A stretch of DNA of 64,000 nt from Comamonadaceae bacterium (GTDB lineage Bacteria; Pseudomonadota; Gammaproteobacteria; Burkholderiales; Burkholderiaceae_C): positions 1 through 64,000 of the forward strand of contig JAIXSQ010000002.1 in the NCBI GenBank assembly GCA_027484575.1, written 5' to 3'. Both the position numbers and the translations under genes were made by a program. Under the pieces are notes generated by a model. It was not told where the DNA came from and searched no databases. It was given only the letters and a program-made list of their open reading frames with translations. Each line of letters starts with the position of its first letter. Within the stretch, counting starts at the first letter, position 1. This document shows positions 30,536-38,299 of this stretch, in pieces.

Positions 30536-30550
30536 GCAAGAGGCGTGCCG
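30536..30550 (-). promoter_or_regulatory. Candidate sigma-54 promoter for the peptide-uptake operon
   Basis: On the minus strand the sequence reads CGGCACG-CCTC-TTGC. The invariant GG (-24) at 30549-30548 and GC (-12) at 30537-30536 are ten bases apart, as sigma-54 requires, and GGCACG and TTGC match the consensus TGGCACG-N4-TTGCW well. Transcription would start near 30524, giving a leader of about 110 bases. It suggests RpoN and an enhancer-binding protein control the operon. Confidence 0.6.
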
Positions 30551-30563
30551 GGCCCGCGCGGGC

Positions 30564-31325
30564 TCAGCGTGGCGCGGTGCCTGCGACGGGCACGAACTGC
30601 AGCGGGCCGTACCAGGCCCGCGTGGCGGTGCGCGTGTTGTCGCTGTCGGTCATCACGGCGACGCCGACCAGCGCGCCGGGTGGCTCGCCGAAGGCCCGCT
30701 CGTAGTCGGCCCGGATGTCGCGCTCGTAATCGAGCCACCGGTTCAGGCGGCCGGGGCCCGACTCGAGCACGAGCTTGCGGATGCGCTCGGTGCGCGGGCT
30801 GCGCACCACGGTGCCGGGCTCGCGCTGGTTGCACCACACGTACATGAGGGTCGCGTAGGGCATGGGCTCGCCGGTCAGCGTGCGCGCCAGCTCGGACAGC
30901 ATGGCGTCGGCCGGCGAGAAGCGCGAGCGGTCACCCTCGAAGGCGAGCACGATGCGCACCGGTGAATCGTCGGCGTCGCGCCGGGCCAGGTCCGCATCGG
31001 CGATCAGCTGCGGCACCTTCCACGAAAAGCGCAGGCTGCCCAGGTCGGCCGGCTCGATGTGCACGCGGTGCTTGACCATGCTGGCGGCGGACTGCGCATC
31101 GGCCGCGAGGGCGTCGCGGCCGGCCTGGCGCACGGCGGCGAAGCGCACCGGCGCCTTGCCGGGAAAGCGCTGCACCTGCCACTCGGTGCCTGCGTCGTCG
31201 TCGAGCGCCGAGGCGCGGGCCCAGTCGCTGTCGGCCAGTCCGTCAGGCGGCGGCAGGCTCGCGCACGCCGCCAGCAACAAGGCGGTGGCGGCAGCCAGGC
31301 AACGGGCGAGGACGGAGGGGACCAT
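30564..31325 (-). CDS. DUF3047 family lipoprotein
   Basis: This 253-residue protein starts with a lipoprotein signal (ATALLLAACASLP, lipobox Cys at about residue 21). The DUF3047 body contains LRFSWKVPQLI (about 100), DSPVRIVLAFEGD (about 125) and LMYVWCNQREPGT (about 165). The family has no established function and is usually envelope-associated. The start at 31325 gives a well-placed signal peptide; an upstream in-frame ATG (31349) is possible but lies within eight bases of the porin terminator. It precedes the peptide operon in the same direction. Confidence 0.82.
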   Translation of the reverse strand: MVPSVLARCLAAATALLLAACASLPPPDGLADSDWARASALDDDAGTEWQVQRFPGKAPVRFAAVRQAGRDALAADAQSAASMVKHRVHIEPADLGSLRFSWKVPQLIADADLARRDADDSPVRIVLAFEGDRSRFSPADAMLSELARTLTGEPMPYATLMYVWCNQREPGTVVRSPRTERIRKLVLESGPGRLNRWLDYERDIRADYERAFGEPPGALVGVAVMTDSDNTRTATRAWYGPLQFVPVAGTAPR

Positions 31326-31352
31326 GGATGAGCAGTGTCTCTCATCCATGCA

Positions 31353-31380
31353 AGAAAAAAGCCGCCCCGAAGGGCGGCTT
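31353..31380 (-). terminator. Rho-independent terminator of the porin gene
   Basis: On the minus strand GCCGCCC-TTCG-GGGCGGC is followed by TTTTTT. The very stable UUCG tetraloop and T-run make this a strong terminator 53 bp after the porin stop. Confidence 0.95.
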
Positions 31381-31432
31381 TCAAGTTTCTTTTCGACTGC
31401 CCGGGCAGGCCGGGCGGTCGTCAGAAGCCAGC

Positions 31433-32821
31433 TTAGAAGCTGTGGCGAACGCCGAGGTCGATACCGGTGGCGGTAGCCGACTGGCCAGCAGCCAGGACGC
31501 CACCAGCCAGGCCCAGGGTCGCGCGCAGGCCGCCGGCGGTGGTCGAACCAGCCTTCAGCGTGTTGCGCGAGTAGGTGCCGTACAGGGCGGTGCGCTTGGA
31601 CAGGTCGTACTGGGCGCCCAGGGCGATCTGGGTGTTCTTCGCACCGTTCTCGTTCACCACGCCGGCGACTTGCTGGTCGCTGCGCTTGGCGGCGTTGTAC
31701 GAAGCCTTCAGGGTCCAGGGGCCCATCGGGACGGCGGTGGCCAGGGTCCAGTGGGTCAGCTCGCGCTCACCGACGGCGGCGCCGGCGGCTTGCGTGGCGG
31801 TGGCGGCAACGGCGGCAACGGCGTCGTTGGTCTGACGGCCGTACTGGGCCATCACGCGCGCCACGCCGAAGTCGTACGAACCGGCCAGGTTCCACACGGT
31901 CAGGTCGCCACGGTAAGCGGCGGTGTTCGCCAGGCTCGAGATCGTGGTGGCGGTCGCGGTGGTCACGACGTTGTTGCCGTACTTGGTCTTGGCGTAGCCG
32001 AAGGCAGCCGAGATCGGGCCGTTGGCGTAGGACAGACGGGTGCCGAACACCTTGCCGTCGCCATCAGCACCCAGGCAGGTGTTGGTGTTGACGGTGCTGC
32101 CAGGAGCCACGCAGACGCTGGGCTGCTCAGACAGGGCGTACTGCAGCTGGGCGCGGAAGCCACCGTAGTTCGGCGACAGCCAGGAGATGGCGTTCGACGT
32201 ACGGGTCAGGGGGTAAGCCTGGCCGGGAGGGAAGGCGGCGAGGCCCAGGGGAGCCAGCTGGCCGGCGATCACGTTGGTGGCAGCGCCGACACCCACGGTG
32301 CCGAACGGATCGAACAGGGTGTAGTTCCAGAAGGTCGTGGTGTAGTCACGGCCCAGGCGGACTTCACCGAAACCACGGCCCAGCAGCGAGACGGTGCTGG
32401 CGCGGTTGAAGGTCAGGCCTTGACGGGCGCCCAGGGTCGAGGTCGGGGCGTAGGGGGTGCTGGTCTGGCCGAACTGGACGCTCTGACCCCACGAGGTGTT
32501 GTTCTGCGTGGTGTTCGAGCCGGTGCCGTTGTCGACGTTGATGCCGGCTTCCAGCCAGAAGGCAGCGCCCAGGCCACCGCCCAGGTCTTCAACACCGCGG
32601 AAACCCAGGCGGCTGGAGGCGTTGCGGCCCGAGCCATCCATGATGGTCTGGCTGCCACCGTTGACGCCGTTGATGGAGTCGGTGGACAGGCGGGTGACCG
32701 ACATGTCGACCACGCCGAAGATGGTCACGGCGGACGCGCCGGGGTTCTGGGCGGTGGCCGTCTGCGCGGAGGCGACGCCGGCGGCAGCCAGCGCAGCCAG
32801 GGCGATCAGGGACTTTTTCAT
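31433..32821 (-). CDS. Gram-negative trimeric porin
   Basis: This 462-residue outer-membrane protein has the signal peptide MKKSLIALAALAAAGVASAQ and the first strand VTIFGVVDMSVT. SSRLGFRGVEDLGGGLGAAF (about 70-89) and FGEVRLGRDYTT are typical of Burkholderiales general porins. The last residue is Phe, as needed for outer-membrane insertion. It is longer than the common 350-400 residues, partly from Ala/Thr/Val-rich loop inserts. One loop has two cysteines (VCVAPGSTVNTNTCLG) that could form a disulfide. GGAGA precedes the ATG. Confidence 0.95.
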   Translation of the reverse strand: MKKSLIALAALAAAGVASAQTATAQNPGASAVTIFGVVDMSVTRLSTDSINGVNGGSQTIMDGSGRNASSRLGFRGVEDLGGGLGAAFWLEAGINVDNGTGSNTTQNNTSWGQSVQFGQTSTPYAPTSTLGARQGLTFNRASTVSLLGRGFGEVRLGRDYTTTFWNYTLFDPFGTVGVGAATNVIAGQLAPLGLAAFPPGQAYPLTRTSNAISWLSPNYGGFRAQLQYALSEQPSVCVAPGSTVNTNTCLGADGDGKVFGTRLSYANGPISAAFGYAKTKYGNNVVTTATATTISSLANTAAYRGDLTVWNLAGSYDFGVARVMAQYGRQTNDAVAAVAATATQAAGAAVGERELTHWTLATAVPMGPWTLKASYNAAKRSDQQVAGVVNENGAKNTQIALGAQYDLSKRTALYGTYSRNTLKAGSTTAGGLRATLGLAGGVLAAGQSATATGIDLGVRHSF

Positions 32822-33085
32822 GCAAGTTTCTCCAAGGTTTGAACAAGGGCTCCGGTACGAAGGGCTCACGCATGCAGGCACTTTGTGCACCCACCGGATC
32901 CCGGGCCAACCTCCTTTTGGGAAGCTGGCGCGTATTCCACCAGAGCCCCGACGGACCACGCAAAGTTTTCGGGTCGCGAGCGGGTCTTTCGTTGCAGGGG
33001 GACAACAACGCCGTCCCGCACAGTCTCCGCGACGCCACAAGCCTGACCGCCAACCGACCCGGGCGGCCTTCCTTACACTGGCGCC
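32822..33085. promoter_or_regulatory. Divergent porin / coq7 intergenic region
   Basis: This 264-bp region serves the porin (minus) and coq7 (plus). Next to coq7 there is TACACT at 33074-33079, six bases before the ATG, with no Shine-Dalgarno. On the porin side there is a short dyad GCACTTTGTGC near 32880 and only poor -35/-10 candidates, so its leader may be long, as in porin genes controlled by small RNAs. Confidence 0.4.
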
Positions 33086-33703
33086 ATGGACCGTCTCCTC
33101 GGCGCCGCCGACAGCGCGCTGCGCACCCTGTTCGCTCCGCACCGGGCCAGCCGCCCGGCCCCGGCCCCCGACCAGCCCGACGCCGAACTCAGCGCCGGCG
33201 AGCGGCGCGAGGCCGCCGCGCTGATGCGGGTGAACCATGTCGGGGAGATCTGCGCGCAGGCGCTCTACACGGCCCAGGCGGCCGCCACCCGCGACCCGGC
33301 GCTGCGCCAGCACCTGGAACACGCCGCCCGCGAGGAGACCGACCACCTGGCCTGGACCCGCCAGCGGCTGGATGCCCTGGGCGACCGGCCGTCGCTGCTG
33401 AATCCGCTCTGGTATGCGGGCGCCTTCGGCCTGGGCCTGCTGGCCGGCCGGCTGGGGGACCGCGTGAGCCTGGGCTTCGTGGTGGAGACCGAGCGCCAGG
33501 TCGAGGCCCACCTGGACGGCCACCTCAGCCGCCTGCCCGCCGGCGACCACAGCTCCCGGGCCATCGTGCGCCAGATGAAGGCGGACGAGGTGTCCCATGC
33601 GCAGGCGGCCCAGGCACGCGGCGGCATCGAGCTGCCGGCGCCTGTCAAGGGCTTGATGCGCGCGGCGGCCAAGGTCATGACGACCACCGCGCACCGCATC
33701 TGA
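33086..33703 (+). CDS. coq7: 2-polyprenyl-3-methyl-6-methoxy-1,4-benzoquinone monooxygenase (Coq7)
   Basis: This 205-residue protein is a carboxylate-bridged diiron hydroxylase for a late ring hydroxylation in ubiquinone synthesis. Iron ligands are visible as NHVGEICAQ (E), [10 protein letters not shown] (ExxH), [11 protein letters not shown] (ExxE region) and KADEVSHA (ExxH). Hydrophobic [11 protein letters not shown] suggests a membrane-facing helix. Many betaproteobacteria use Coq7 instead of UbiF. The start has no Shine-Dalgarno and lies just behind a -10-like box. Confidence 0.96.
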   Translation: MDRLLGAADSALRTLFAPHRASRPAPAPDQPDAELSAGERREAAALMRVNHVGEICAQALYTAQAAATRDPALRQHLEHAAREETDHLAWTRQRLDALGDRPSLLNPLWYAGAFGLGLLAGRLGDRVSLGFVVETERQVEAHLDGHLSRLPAGDHSSRAIVRQMKADEVSHAQAAQARGGIELPAPVKGLMRAAAKVMTTTAHRI

Positions 33704-33708
33704 CGGCT

Positions 33709-33728
33709 CGCCCGCGCTGCAGCGGGCG
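33709..33728. terminator. Hairpin between convergent coq7 and osmC-like genes
   Basis: CGCCCGC and GCGGGCG flank a 6-base loop in the 33-bp gap between the two convergent stops. There is no T-run, so termination is only suggested by position. Confidence 0.4.
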
Positions 33729-33736
33729 GCGCGCGC

Positions 33737-34186
33737 TCAGGCCTCGCGCACCTCGAAGCTGGTCGTCACCTCGGCCGTCTTGCCCAGCATGATGGTGGCC
33801 GAGCAGTACTTCTCGTGGCTCATCTGCACCGCGCGCTCGACGGCCGCCGCTGGGATGCCCTTGCCGGTCACGACGAAGTGCATGTGGATCTTGGTGAACA
33901 CCTTGGGGTCGACCGGCGCGCGCTCGGACGTGAGCTGCACGGAGCAACCACTCACTTGGTGGCGACCCCGCTTGAGGATGAGCACCACGTCATAAGCAGT
34001 GCACCCGCCGGCGCCCGCGAGCAGGGTCTCCATCGGCCGCGGCGCGAGGTTGCGGCCGCCGTTCTCGGGGCGCGCCTCGTCCGGCGCACCGTCCATCACG
34101 AGGACGTGGCCGCTGCCCGTCTCCGCCACGAATCCCATCCCGGAGCGCGTGCCCGCCCCGCCCGTCCAAGTGACCGTGCAATCCAT
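33737..34186 (-). CDS. OsmC/Ohr family protein
   Basis: This 149-residue protein has the OsmC fold with both redox cysteines: GAGGCTAYDVVLIL (about 61) and SHEKYCSATIMLGK (about 128). NLAPRPMETLLAGAGGC is the family's dimer/active-site region. Members reduce organic hydroperoxides or serve in stress protection, but this YhfA-like subgroup (CTAYDVV) has no firmly known substrate. GGGGA precedes the ATG at 34186. It is divergent from the RNA candidate and ilvA. Confidence 0.9.
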   Translation of the reverse strand: MDCTVTWTGGAGTRSGMGFVAETGSGHVLVMDGAPDEARPENGGRNLAPRPMETLLAGAGGCTAYDVVLILKRGRHQVSGCSVQLTSERAPVDPKVFTKIHMHFVVTGKGIPAAAVERAVQMSHEKYCSATIMLGKTAEVTTSFEVREA

Positions 34187-34242
34187 CTGTCGTCCCCGCC
34201 CACCGCCCGGGTGAGCCCATCCGTGAATTCCTGTGGCTGGAT

Positions 34243-34277
34243 GTCGCCTTCTTCTTGCTGCAACGCAGCAAGGCGAC
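34243..34277 (+). promoter_or_regulatory. Bulged dyad and sigma-70-like promoter for the candidate small RNA
   Basis: Outer arms GTCGCCTT (34243-34250) and AAGGCGAC (34270-34277) are perfect complements. Inside them, GCTG-CAACG-CAGC pairs as well. TTGCTG (34255-34260) and TATACT (34280-34285, 19-base spacing) could be -35 and -10. The dyad covers the -35 zone, which is where an operator would sit. Confidence 0.45.
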
Positions 34278-34290
34278 GCTATACTGGCAG

Positions 34291-34384
34291 CACGCATCGC
34301 GCCCCGCCCGATGCACCGATTGTCTCCTCCACCTTCTCCTTTGGTGGACTTGGCCCCCGGAACGCAAGCTCCGGGGGCTTTTTT
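34291..34384 (+). ncRNA. Candidate small RNA (or ilvA leader) with three consecutive hairpins
   Basis: A start about seven bases after TATACT (34280-34285) would give a transcript of about 93 bases. It folds as: hairpin 1 GCATCG/CGATGC (34294-34314) with loop CGCCCCGCC; hairpin 2 TCCACC/GGTGGA (34328-34348) with loop TTCTCCTTT; hairpin 3, the terminator. C-rich, anti-Shine-Dalgarno loops are a known hallmark of trans-acting sRNAs. It could instead be an attenuated leader of ilvA, whose ATG is at 34451. I recognise no Rfam family. Confidence 0.55.
34352..34384 (+). terminator. Rho-independent terminator upstream of ilvA
   Basis: GCCCCCGG (34353-34360) and CCGGGGGC (34371-34378) form an 8-bp stem (9 with A-T) followed by six Ts. 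No protein gene ends before it on the plus strand, so it must end a noncoding transcript or attenuate ilvA. Confidence 0.92.
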
Positions 34385-34450
34385 CATCCGGCGCCGCGGG
34401 CCACTGCATGGCTGGGTTGGAACGACCCGGGCTTTTATGATCCATAGGTC

Positions 34451-35995
34451 ATGAAGAAACAGCTCAAGCCGGCCGACTACCTCAAGAAGATCCTGACCGC
34501 CCGGGTGTACGACGTGGCGGTCGAGTCGGCGCTGGAGCCTGCCCGCACGCTCAGCCGGCGGCTGCACAACAAGGTCCTGCTCAAGCGCGAGGACCAGCAG
34601 CCGGTGTTCAGCTTCAAGCTGCGGGGCGCCTACAACAAGATGGCCCAGCTCACGCCCGAGGAGCTCGAGCGCGGCGTCATCTGCGCCTCGGCCGGCAACC
34701 ATGCCCAGGGGGTGGCGATGTCGGCCCACCGGCTGGGCAGCCGCGCGGTGATCGTGATGCCGGTGACCACGCCGCAGCTCAAGGTCGATGCCGTCAAGGC
34801 GCTGGGCGGCGAGGTGCTGCTGCACGGCGACAGCTACTCCGACGCCTACGGCCATGCCGTGGCCCTGTGCGAGCGCGAGGGCCTGACCTTCATCCACCCG
34901 TTCGACGACCCCGACGTCATCGCCGGCCAGGGCACGATCGCGATGGAGATCCTGCGCCAGCACCAGGGGCCGCTGGACGCGGTGTTCGTGGCCATCGGCG
35001 GCGGCGGCCTGATCTCCGGCGTGGCCAACTACATCAAGGCGGTGCGCCCCGAGGTCAAGGTCATCGGCGTGCAGATGAGCGATTCCGACGCGATGGCGCG
35101 CTCGGTCGCCGCCCGCAAGCGCGTGACGCTGCCCGACGTGGGCCTGTTTTCCGACGGCACGGCGGTCAAGCTGGTGGGCGAGGAGACCTTCCGCATCGCC
35201 CGCGAGCTGGTCGACGGCTACGTGACGGTCGACACCGACGCGGTCTGCGCCGCGATCAAGGACGTGTTCGTCGACACCCGCAGCATCGTCGAGCCGGCGG
35301 GCGCGCTGGCGGTGGCGGCGATCAAGCAGTACGTGGCCGAGCACAAGACCCGCGGCGAGACCTACGCGGCCATCCTGTGCGGCGCCAACATGAACTTCGA
35401 CCGCCTGCGCTTCGTCGCCGAGCGCGCCGAGGTGGGCGAGGAGCGCGAGGCCCTGTTCGCGGTCACCCTGCCCGAGGAGCGCGGCAGCTTCCGCCGCTTC
35501 TGCGCCCTGATCGGCGAGCTCCCCGGCGGTGCGCGCAACGTCACCGAGTTCAACTACCGCATCAGCGACGCCAATCAAGCGCACGTGTTCGTCGGCCTGA
35601 CCACGCACGGCAAGGGCGAGTCGGCCCGCATCGCGGCCAACTTCACGCGCCACGGCTTCCAGGCGCTGGACCTGACGCACGACGAGCTGGCCAAGGAGCA
35701 CCTGCGCCACATGGTCGGCGGCCACACCGCGCTGTCGCAGGACGAGCGGCTGCTGCGCTTCGTGTTCCCCGAGCGGCCCGGTGCGTTGCTGAAGTTCCTG
35801 TCGCACATGCAGCCCAACTGGAACATCAGCCTGTTCCACTACCGCAACCAGGGCGCCGACTACGGGCGCATCCTGGTGGGCATGCAGGTGCCGGCGGCCG
35901 ACCGCAAGGCGTTCCGCACCTTCCTCGACACGCTGGGTTATCCCTTCGTCGAGGAGACCGACAACCCGGCGTACCGCCTGTTCCTGCGGCGCTGA
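34451..35995 (+). CDS. ilvA: Threonine ammonia-lyase, biosynthetic
   Basis: This 514-residue PLP enzyme deaminates threonine to 2-oxobutanoate, the first step to isoleucine. The PLP lysine is in FSFKLRGAYNKM (about 54), SAGNHAQGVA (about 79) holds substrate, and the glycine loop AIGGGGLISG (about 180) binds phosphate. Two ACT-like regulatory domains occupy about 330-514 (ERGSFRRFCALIG and ERPGALLKFLSHM), as in the long, isoleucine-inhibited form. TATGAT at 34436-34441 lies nine bases before the ATG. cobS follows after nine bases. Confidence 0.97.
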   Translation: MKKQLKPADYLKKILTARVYDVAVESALEPARTLSRRLHNKVLLKREDQQPVFSFKLRGAYNKMAQLTPEELERGVICASAGNHAQGVAMSAHRLGSRAVIVMPVTTPQLKVDAVKALGGEVLLHGDSYSDAYGHAVALCEREGLTFIHPFDDPDVIAGQGTIAMEILRQHQGPLDAVFVAIGGGGLISGVANYIKAVRPEVKVIGVQMSDSDAMARSVAARKRVTLPDVGLFSDGTAVKLVGEETFRIARELVDGYVTVDTDAVCAAIKDVFVDTRSIVEPAGALAVAAIKQYVAEHKTRGETYAAILCGANMNFDRLRFVAERAEVGEEREALFAVTLPEERGSFRRFCALIGELPGGARNVTEFNYRISDANQAHVFVGLTTHGKGESARIAANFTRHGFQALDLTHDELAKEHLRHMVGGHTALSQDERLLRFVFPERPGALLKFLSHMQPNWNISLFHYRNQGADYGRILVGMQVPAADRKAFRTFLDTLGYPFVEETDNPAYRLFLRR

Positions 35996-36004
35996 ACGCC
36001 GGCC

Positions 36005-36823
36005 ATGGCTGTCATGGCCCGCTTCCTGCGCCACCTGCTGCTCGCGGTGCAGTTCTTCACCCGCGTGCCGGTCACGGGCGCGCTCGCGGCCTGGGTCGGC
36101 TTCAGCCCCGCCATGCTGCGCGCGAGCGCGGCGCATTTCCCCGCCGTGGGCTGGCTGGCGGCCGCCGTCGCGGTGGCGACCTACGCGGCGGCGATGCAGC
36201 TGCTGCCGGCGCTGCCCGCCACGCCGCTGGTGGCGGCCGTGCTGTGCACCGTGGCGACGGTGCTGCTCACCGGTGCCTTCCACGAGGACGGCCTGGCGGA
36301 CCTGGCCGACGGCCTGGGCGGCAGCCAGGACCGCGCGCGGGCCCTGGCGATCATGAAGGACTCGCGCATCGGCGCCTTCGGCGCCATCGCGCTCGTGCTG
36401 GCGCTGGCCACCAAGGCCGCCCTGCTCGCGCTGCTCGGGCAGGCCGGCCTGGGTGTCGCCGTGGCCGCGCTGCTCCTGGGGCATGTGCTGTCGCGCTTCT
36501 GGCCGTTGCTGGTGATCGCCACCCTGCGCCACGTCGGCGAGGACGACGGCTCCAAGAGCAAGCCGCTGGCCGAGCGCATCGACGCCGGCGCGCTGGCGGC
36601 CGGGCTGCTGTGGTGCCTCCCACCACTGGCCCTGTGCATCGCGTGGCAGGGACCCGCGGTCATCGCCGCGGGCGTGCTGGCCGGCGCGCTCGCCCTGGCG
36701 TGGGTGCACCGGCTGCTGCGCCGCCGCCTGCAGGGCTTCACGGGCGACGGCCTGGGGGCCGTGCAGCAGGTCACCGAGCTGGCGACCTACCTGGGCATCG
36801 CGCTCGCGCTGGGATCGGCATGA
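36005..36823 (+). CDS. cobS: Adenosylcobinamide-GDP ribazoletransferase
   Basis: This 272-residue inner-membrane protein joins adenosylcobinamide-GDP to alpha-ribazole in the last steps of cobalamin assembly. The family signature GAFHEDGLADLADGLGG (about 89) and KDSRIGAFGAIAL (about 115) are intact. Several hydrophobic helices fill the rest, and LQGFTGDGLGAVQQVTE is near the C-terminus. The ATG at 36014 is an alternative start. It overlaps cobC by four bases. Other cobalamin genes and any B12 riboswitch are not in the window. Confidence 0.95.
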   Translation: MAVMARFLRHLLLAVQFFTRVPVTGALAAWVGFSPAMLRASAAHFPAVGWLAAAVAVATYAAAMQLLPALPATPLVAAVLCTVATVLLTGAFHEDGLADLADGLGGSQDRARALAIMKDSRIGAFGAIALVLALATKAALLALLGQAGLGVAVAALLLGHVLSRFWPLLVIATLRHVGEDDGSKSKPLAERIDAGALAAGLLWCLPPLALCIAWQGPAVIAAGVLAGALALAWVHRLLRRRLQGFTGDGLGAVQQVTELATYLGIALALGSA

Positions 36824-37386
36824 GGCTGTGGCTGGTGCGCCATGCGGCGCCGCTGGTGGCGGCCGGCACCTGCTACGGCCGCCTGGACGTGCCGGCGGAC
36901 CCCGGGGCCACGCGGGCGGCGGCGCAGGCCCTGCATGCCGCCCTGCCCGCATCCGTGCACGTGCGCTGCTCGCCCGCGCTGCGCTGCCGGCAGCTGCGCG
37001 ACGCGCTGGCGGCCCTGCGCCCGGGCCTGGCGGTGCACGAGGACGCCCGCCTGCACGAGATGGATTTCGGTGCTTGGGAGGGGCAGGCCTGGGACGCCAT
37101 CGGTCGCGCGGCCATGGACGGTTGGCTGGCCGACTTCGCGCACCACGCGCCCGGCGGCGGCGAGTCCGCGCAGCAGGTGCTGGACCGCGTGCGCGCCTGC
37201 CGCGACGCGGCGGCCACGCACGCGGGCGACGTGCTGTGGATCACGCACGCGGGCGTGATCCGCGCACTGCGCCTGCTGCAGTCCGGCATCGTCACGCTGG
37301 CCCGTGCGGACCAGTGGCCCGAAGGAGCCGTGCCGTTCGGCGGTTGGGAGGTGGTCAGCGTGCCGGGACCGGCAGCTCGAGGGTGA
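36820..37386 (+). CDS. cobC: Alpha-ribazole phosphatase / histidine phosphatase (CobC)
   Basis: This 188-residue histidine-phosphatase-superfamily protein has the catalytic motif LVRHAAP (His about 8), with Ala in place of the common Gly after RH, and the second His in WITHAGVIRAL (about 143). MDFGAWEGQAWDAIG (about 81) is typical of CobC and related phosphatases. It should dephosphorylate alpha-ribazole phosphate or adenosylcobalamin phosphate. Overlap with cobS (ATGA) supports this role. Its 3' end overlaps the convergent gspC by 32 bp. Confidence 0.87.
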   Translation: MRLWLVRHAAPLVAAGTCYGRLDVPADPGATRAAAQALHAALPASVHVRCSPALRCRQLRDALAALRPGLAVHEDARLHEMDFGAWEGQAWDAIGRAAMDGWLADFAHHAPGGGESAQQVLDRVRACRDAAATHAGDVLWITHAGVIRALRLLQSGIVTLARADQWPEGAVPFGGWEVVSVPGPAARG

Positions 37387-37819
37387 CCACGGCGGGCCCC
37401 TGCGCCGAGGCGGCCAGCACGGCCTGGCGGCCGCGCACCGACTGCAGCACCAGGCCGTCATCGACGCTCGCGCCGACGCGGTAGGGCTTGGCCGGACGGC
37501 CGTCGACGGCGATGAGCGCGGCACCGCGCTGCGCGTTGTCGGCCACCACACCCATCAGCTGGAAACGGCTGGCCAGCGGGGGCGCGGCAGCAGCGACGGC
37601 ACCGGTGGGCGCGGCCTGCCCGAGCAGCCGTGCCACCGCGGCCGGGTCGGCCTGCAAGGGGGCGCGCATCGCCGCCGCAGGACCGGTGACCACGGCACCG
37701 GCGCCACCGGCCTTCAGGCCCCAGTACGCAGCGCTGGCGGCAGCCGCGGCCCACAGCGCGAACGTCACGCCGCGCACGGTCCAGTTGCTTGCATCGCCGA
37801 GGGTCCTTGCGGTCACCAT
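37355..37819 (-). CDS. gspC: Type II secretion system protein GspC-like
   Basis: This 154-residue protein has a short cytoplasmic N-terminus, one membrane helix (about 16-37, FALWAAAAASAAYWGLKAG) and a periplasmic homology-region domain (FQLMGVVADNAQRGAALIAVDG). GspC links the inner-membrane platform to the GspD secretin. It lacks the C-terminal PDZ domain of longer GspC proteins, as is usual in Burkholderiales. It is divergent from gspG with only 21 bp between the start codons. Confidence 0.85.
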   Translation of the reverse strand: MVTARTLGDASNWTVRGVTFALWAAAAASAAYWGLKAGGAGAVVTGPAAAMRAPLQADPAAVARLLGQAAPTGAVAAAAPPLASRFQLMGVVADNAQRGAALIAVDGRPAKPYRVGASVDDGLVLQSVRGRQAVLAASAQGPAVVTLELPVPAR

Positions 37820-37840
37820 CGGCCCATTATCATTGAACCG

Positions 37841-38299
37841 ATGTCGTCTTCCGTGACCCCGACCCGCCCCTCCGCAGCCCTGCGCCGCCTCGTGCAGCGG
37901 GGCTTCACACTGATCGAGCTGATGGTCGTGCTCGTCATCATCGGCGTGCTCGCCGCGCTGATCGTGCCCAACGTGCTCGACCGCGCCGACGACGCGCGCG
38001 TGACGGCCGCGCGCACCGACATCAACAACCTGGTGCAGGCTCTCAAGCTCTACCGCCTCGACAACCAGCGCTACCCCTCGGCCGACCAGGGCCTGCAGGC
38101 GCTGATCGCGCGTCCCACCGCCGGCCCCACGCCGCCCAACTGGAAGCCTTACCTCGAGAAGCTGCCCAACGATCCCTGGGGCCGTCCCTACCTGTACCTG
38201 AACCCGGGCGTGCGCGGCGAGATCGACGTGATGTCGTACGGTGCCGACGGCCAGCAGGGGGGCGAAGGCAAGAATGCGGACATCGGCTCCTGGCAGTGA
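37841..38299 (+). CDS. gspG: Type II secretion major pseudopilin GspG
   Basis: This 152-residue pseudopilin has the prepilin peptidase site QRG-FTLIELMVVLVIIGVL (cleavage after Gly21). The GspG core is YRLDNQRYPSADQGLQALI (about 71), and NDPWGRPYLYLNPG (about 109) is the conserved calcium-binding/C-terminal motif. It forms the shaft of the pseudopilus. The ATG at 37841 sits seven bases behind TATCAT (37828-37833) with no Shine-Dalgarno. It leads the gspG-E operon. Confidence 0.97.
   Translation: MSSSVTPTRPSAALRRLVQRGFTLIELMVVLVIIGVLAALIVPNVLDRADDARVTAARTDINNLVQALKLYRLDNQRYPSADQGLQALIARPTAGPTPPNWKPYLEKLPNDPWGRPYLYLNPGVRGEIDVMSYGADGQQGGEGKNADIGSWQ

Noticed and set aside
36005..37386. Cobalamin riboswitch near cobS-cobC
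   Set aside because: cobS begins nine bases after ilvA, leaving no room, and no B12-box-like sequence was seen upstream.
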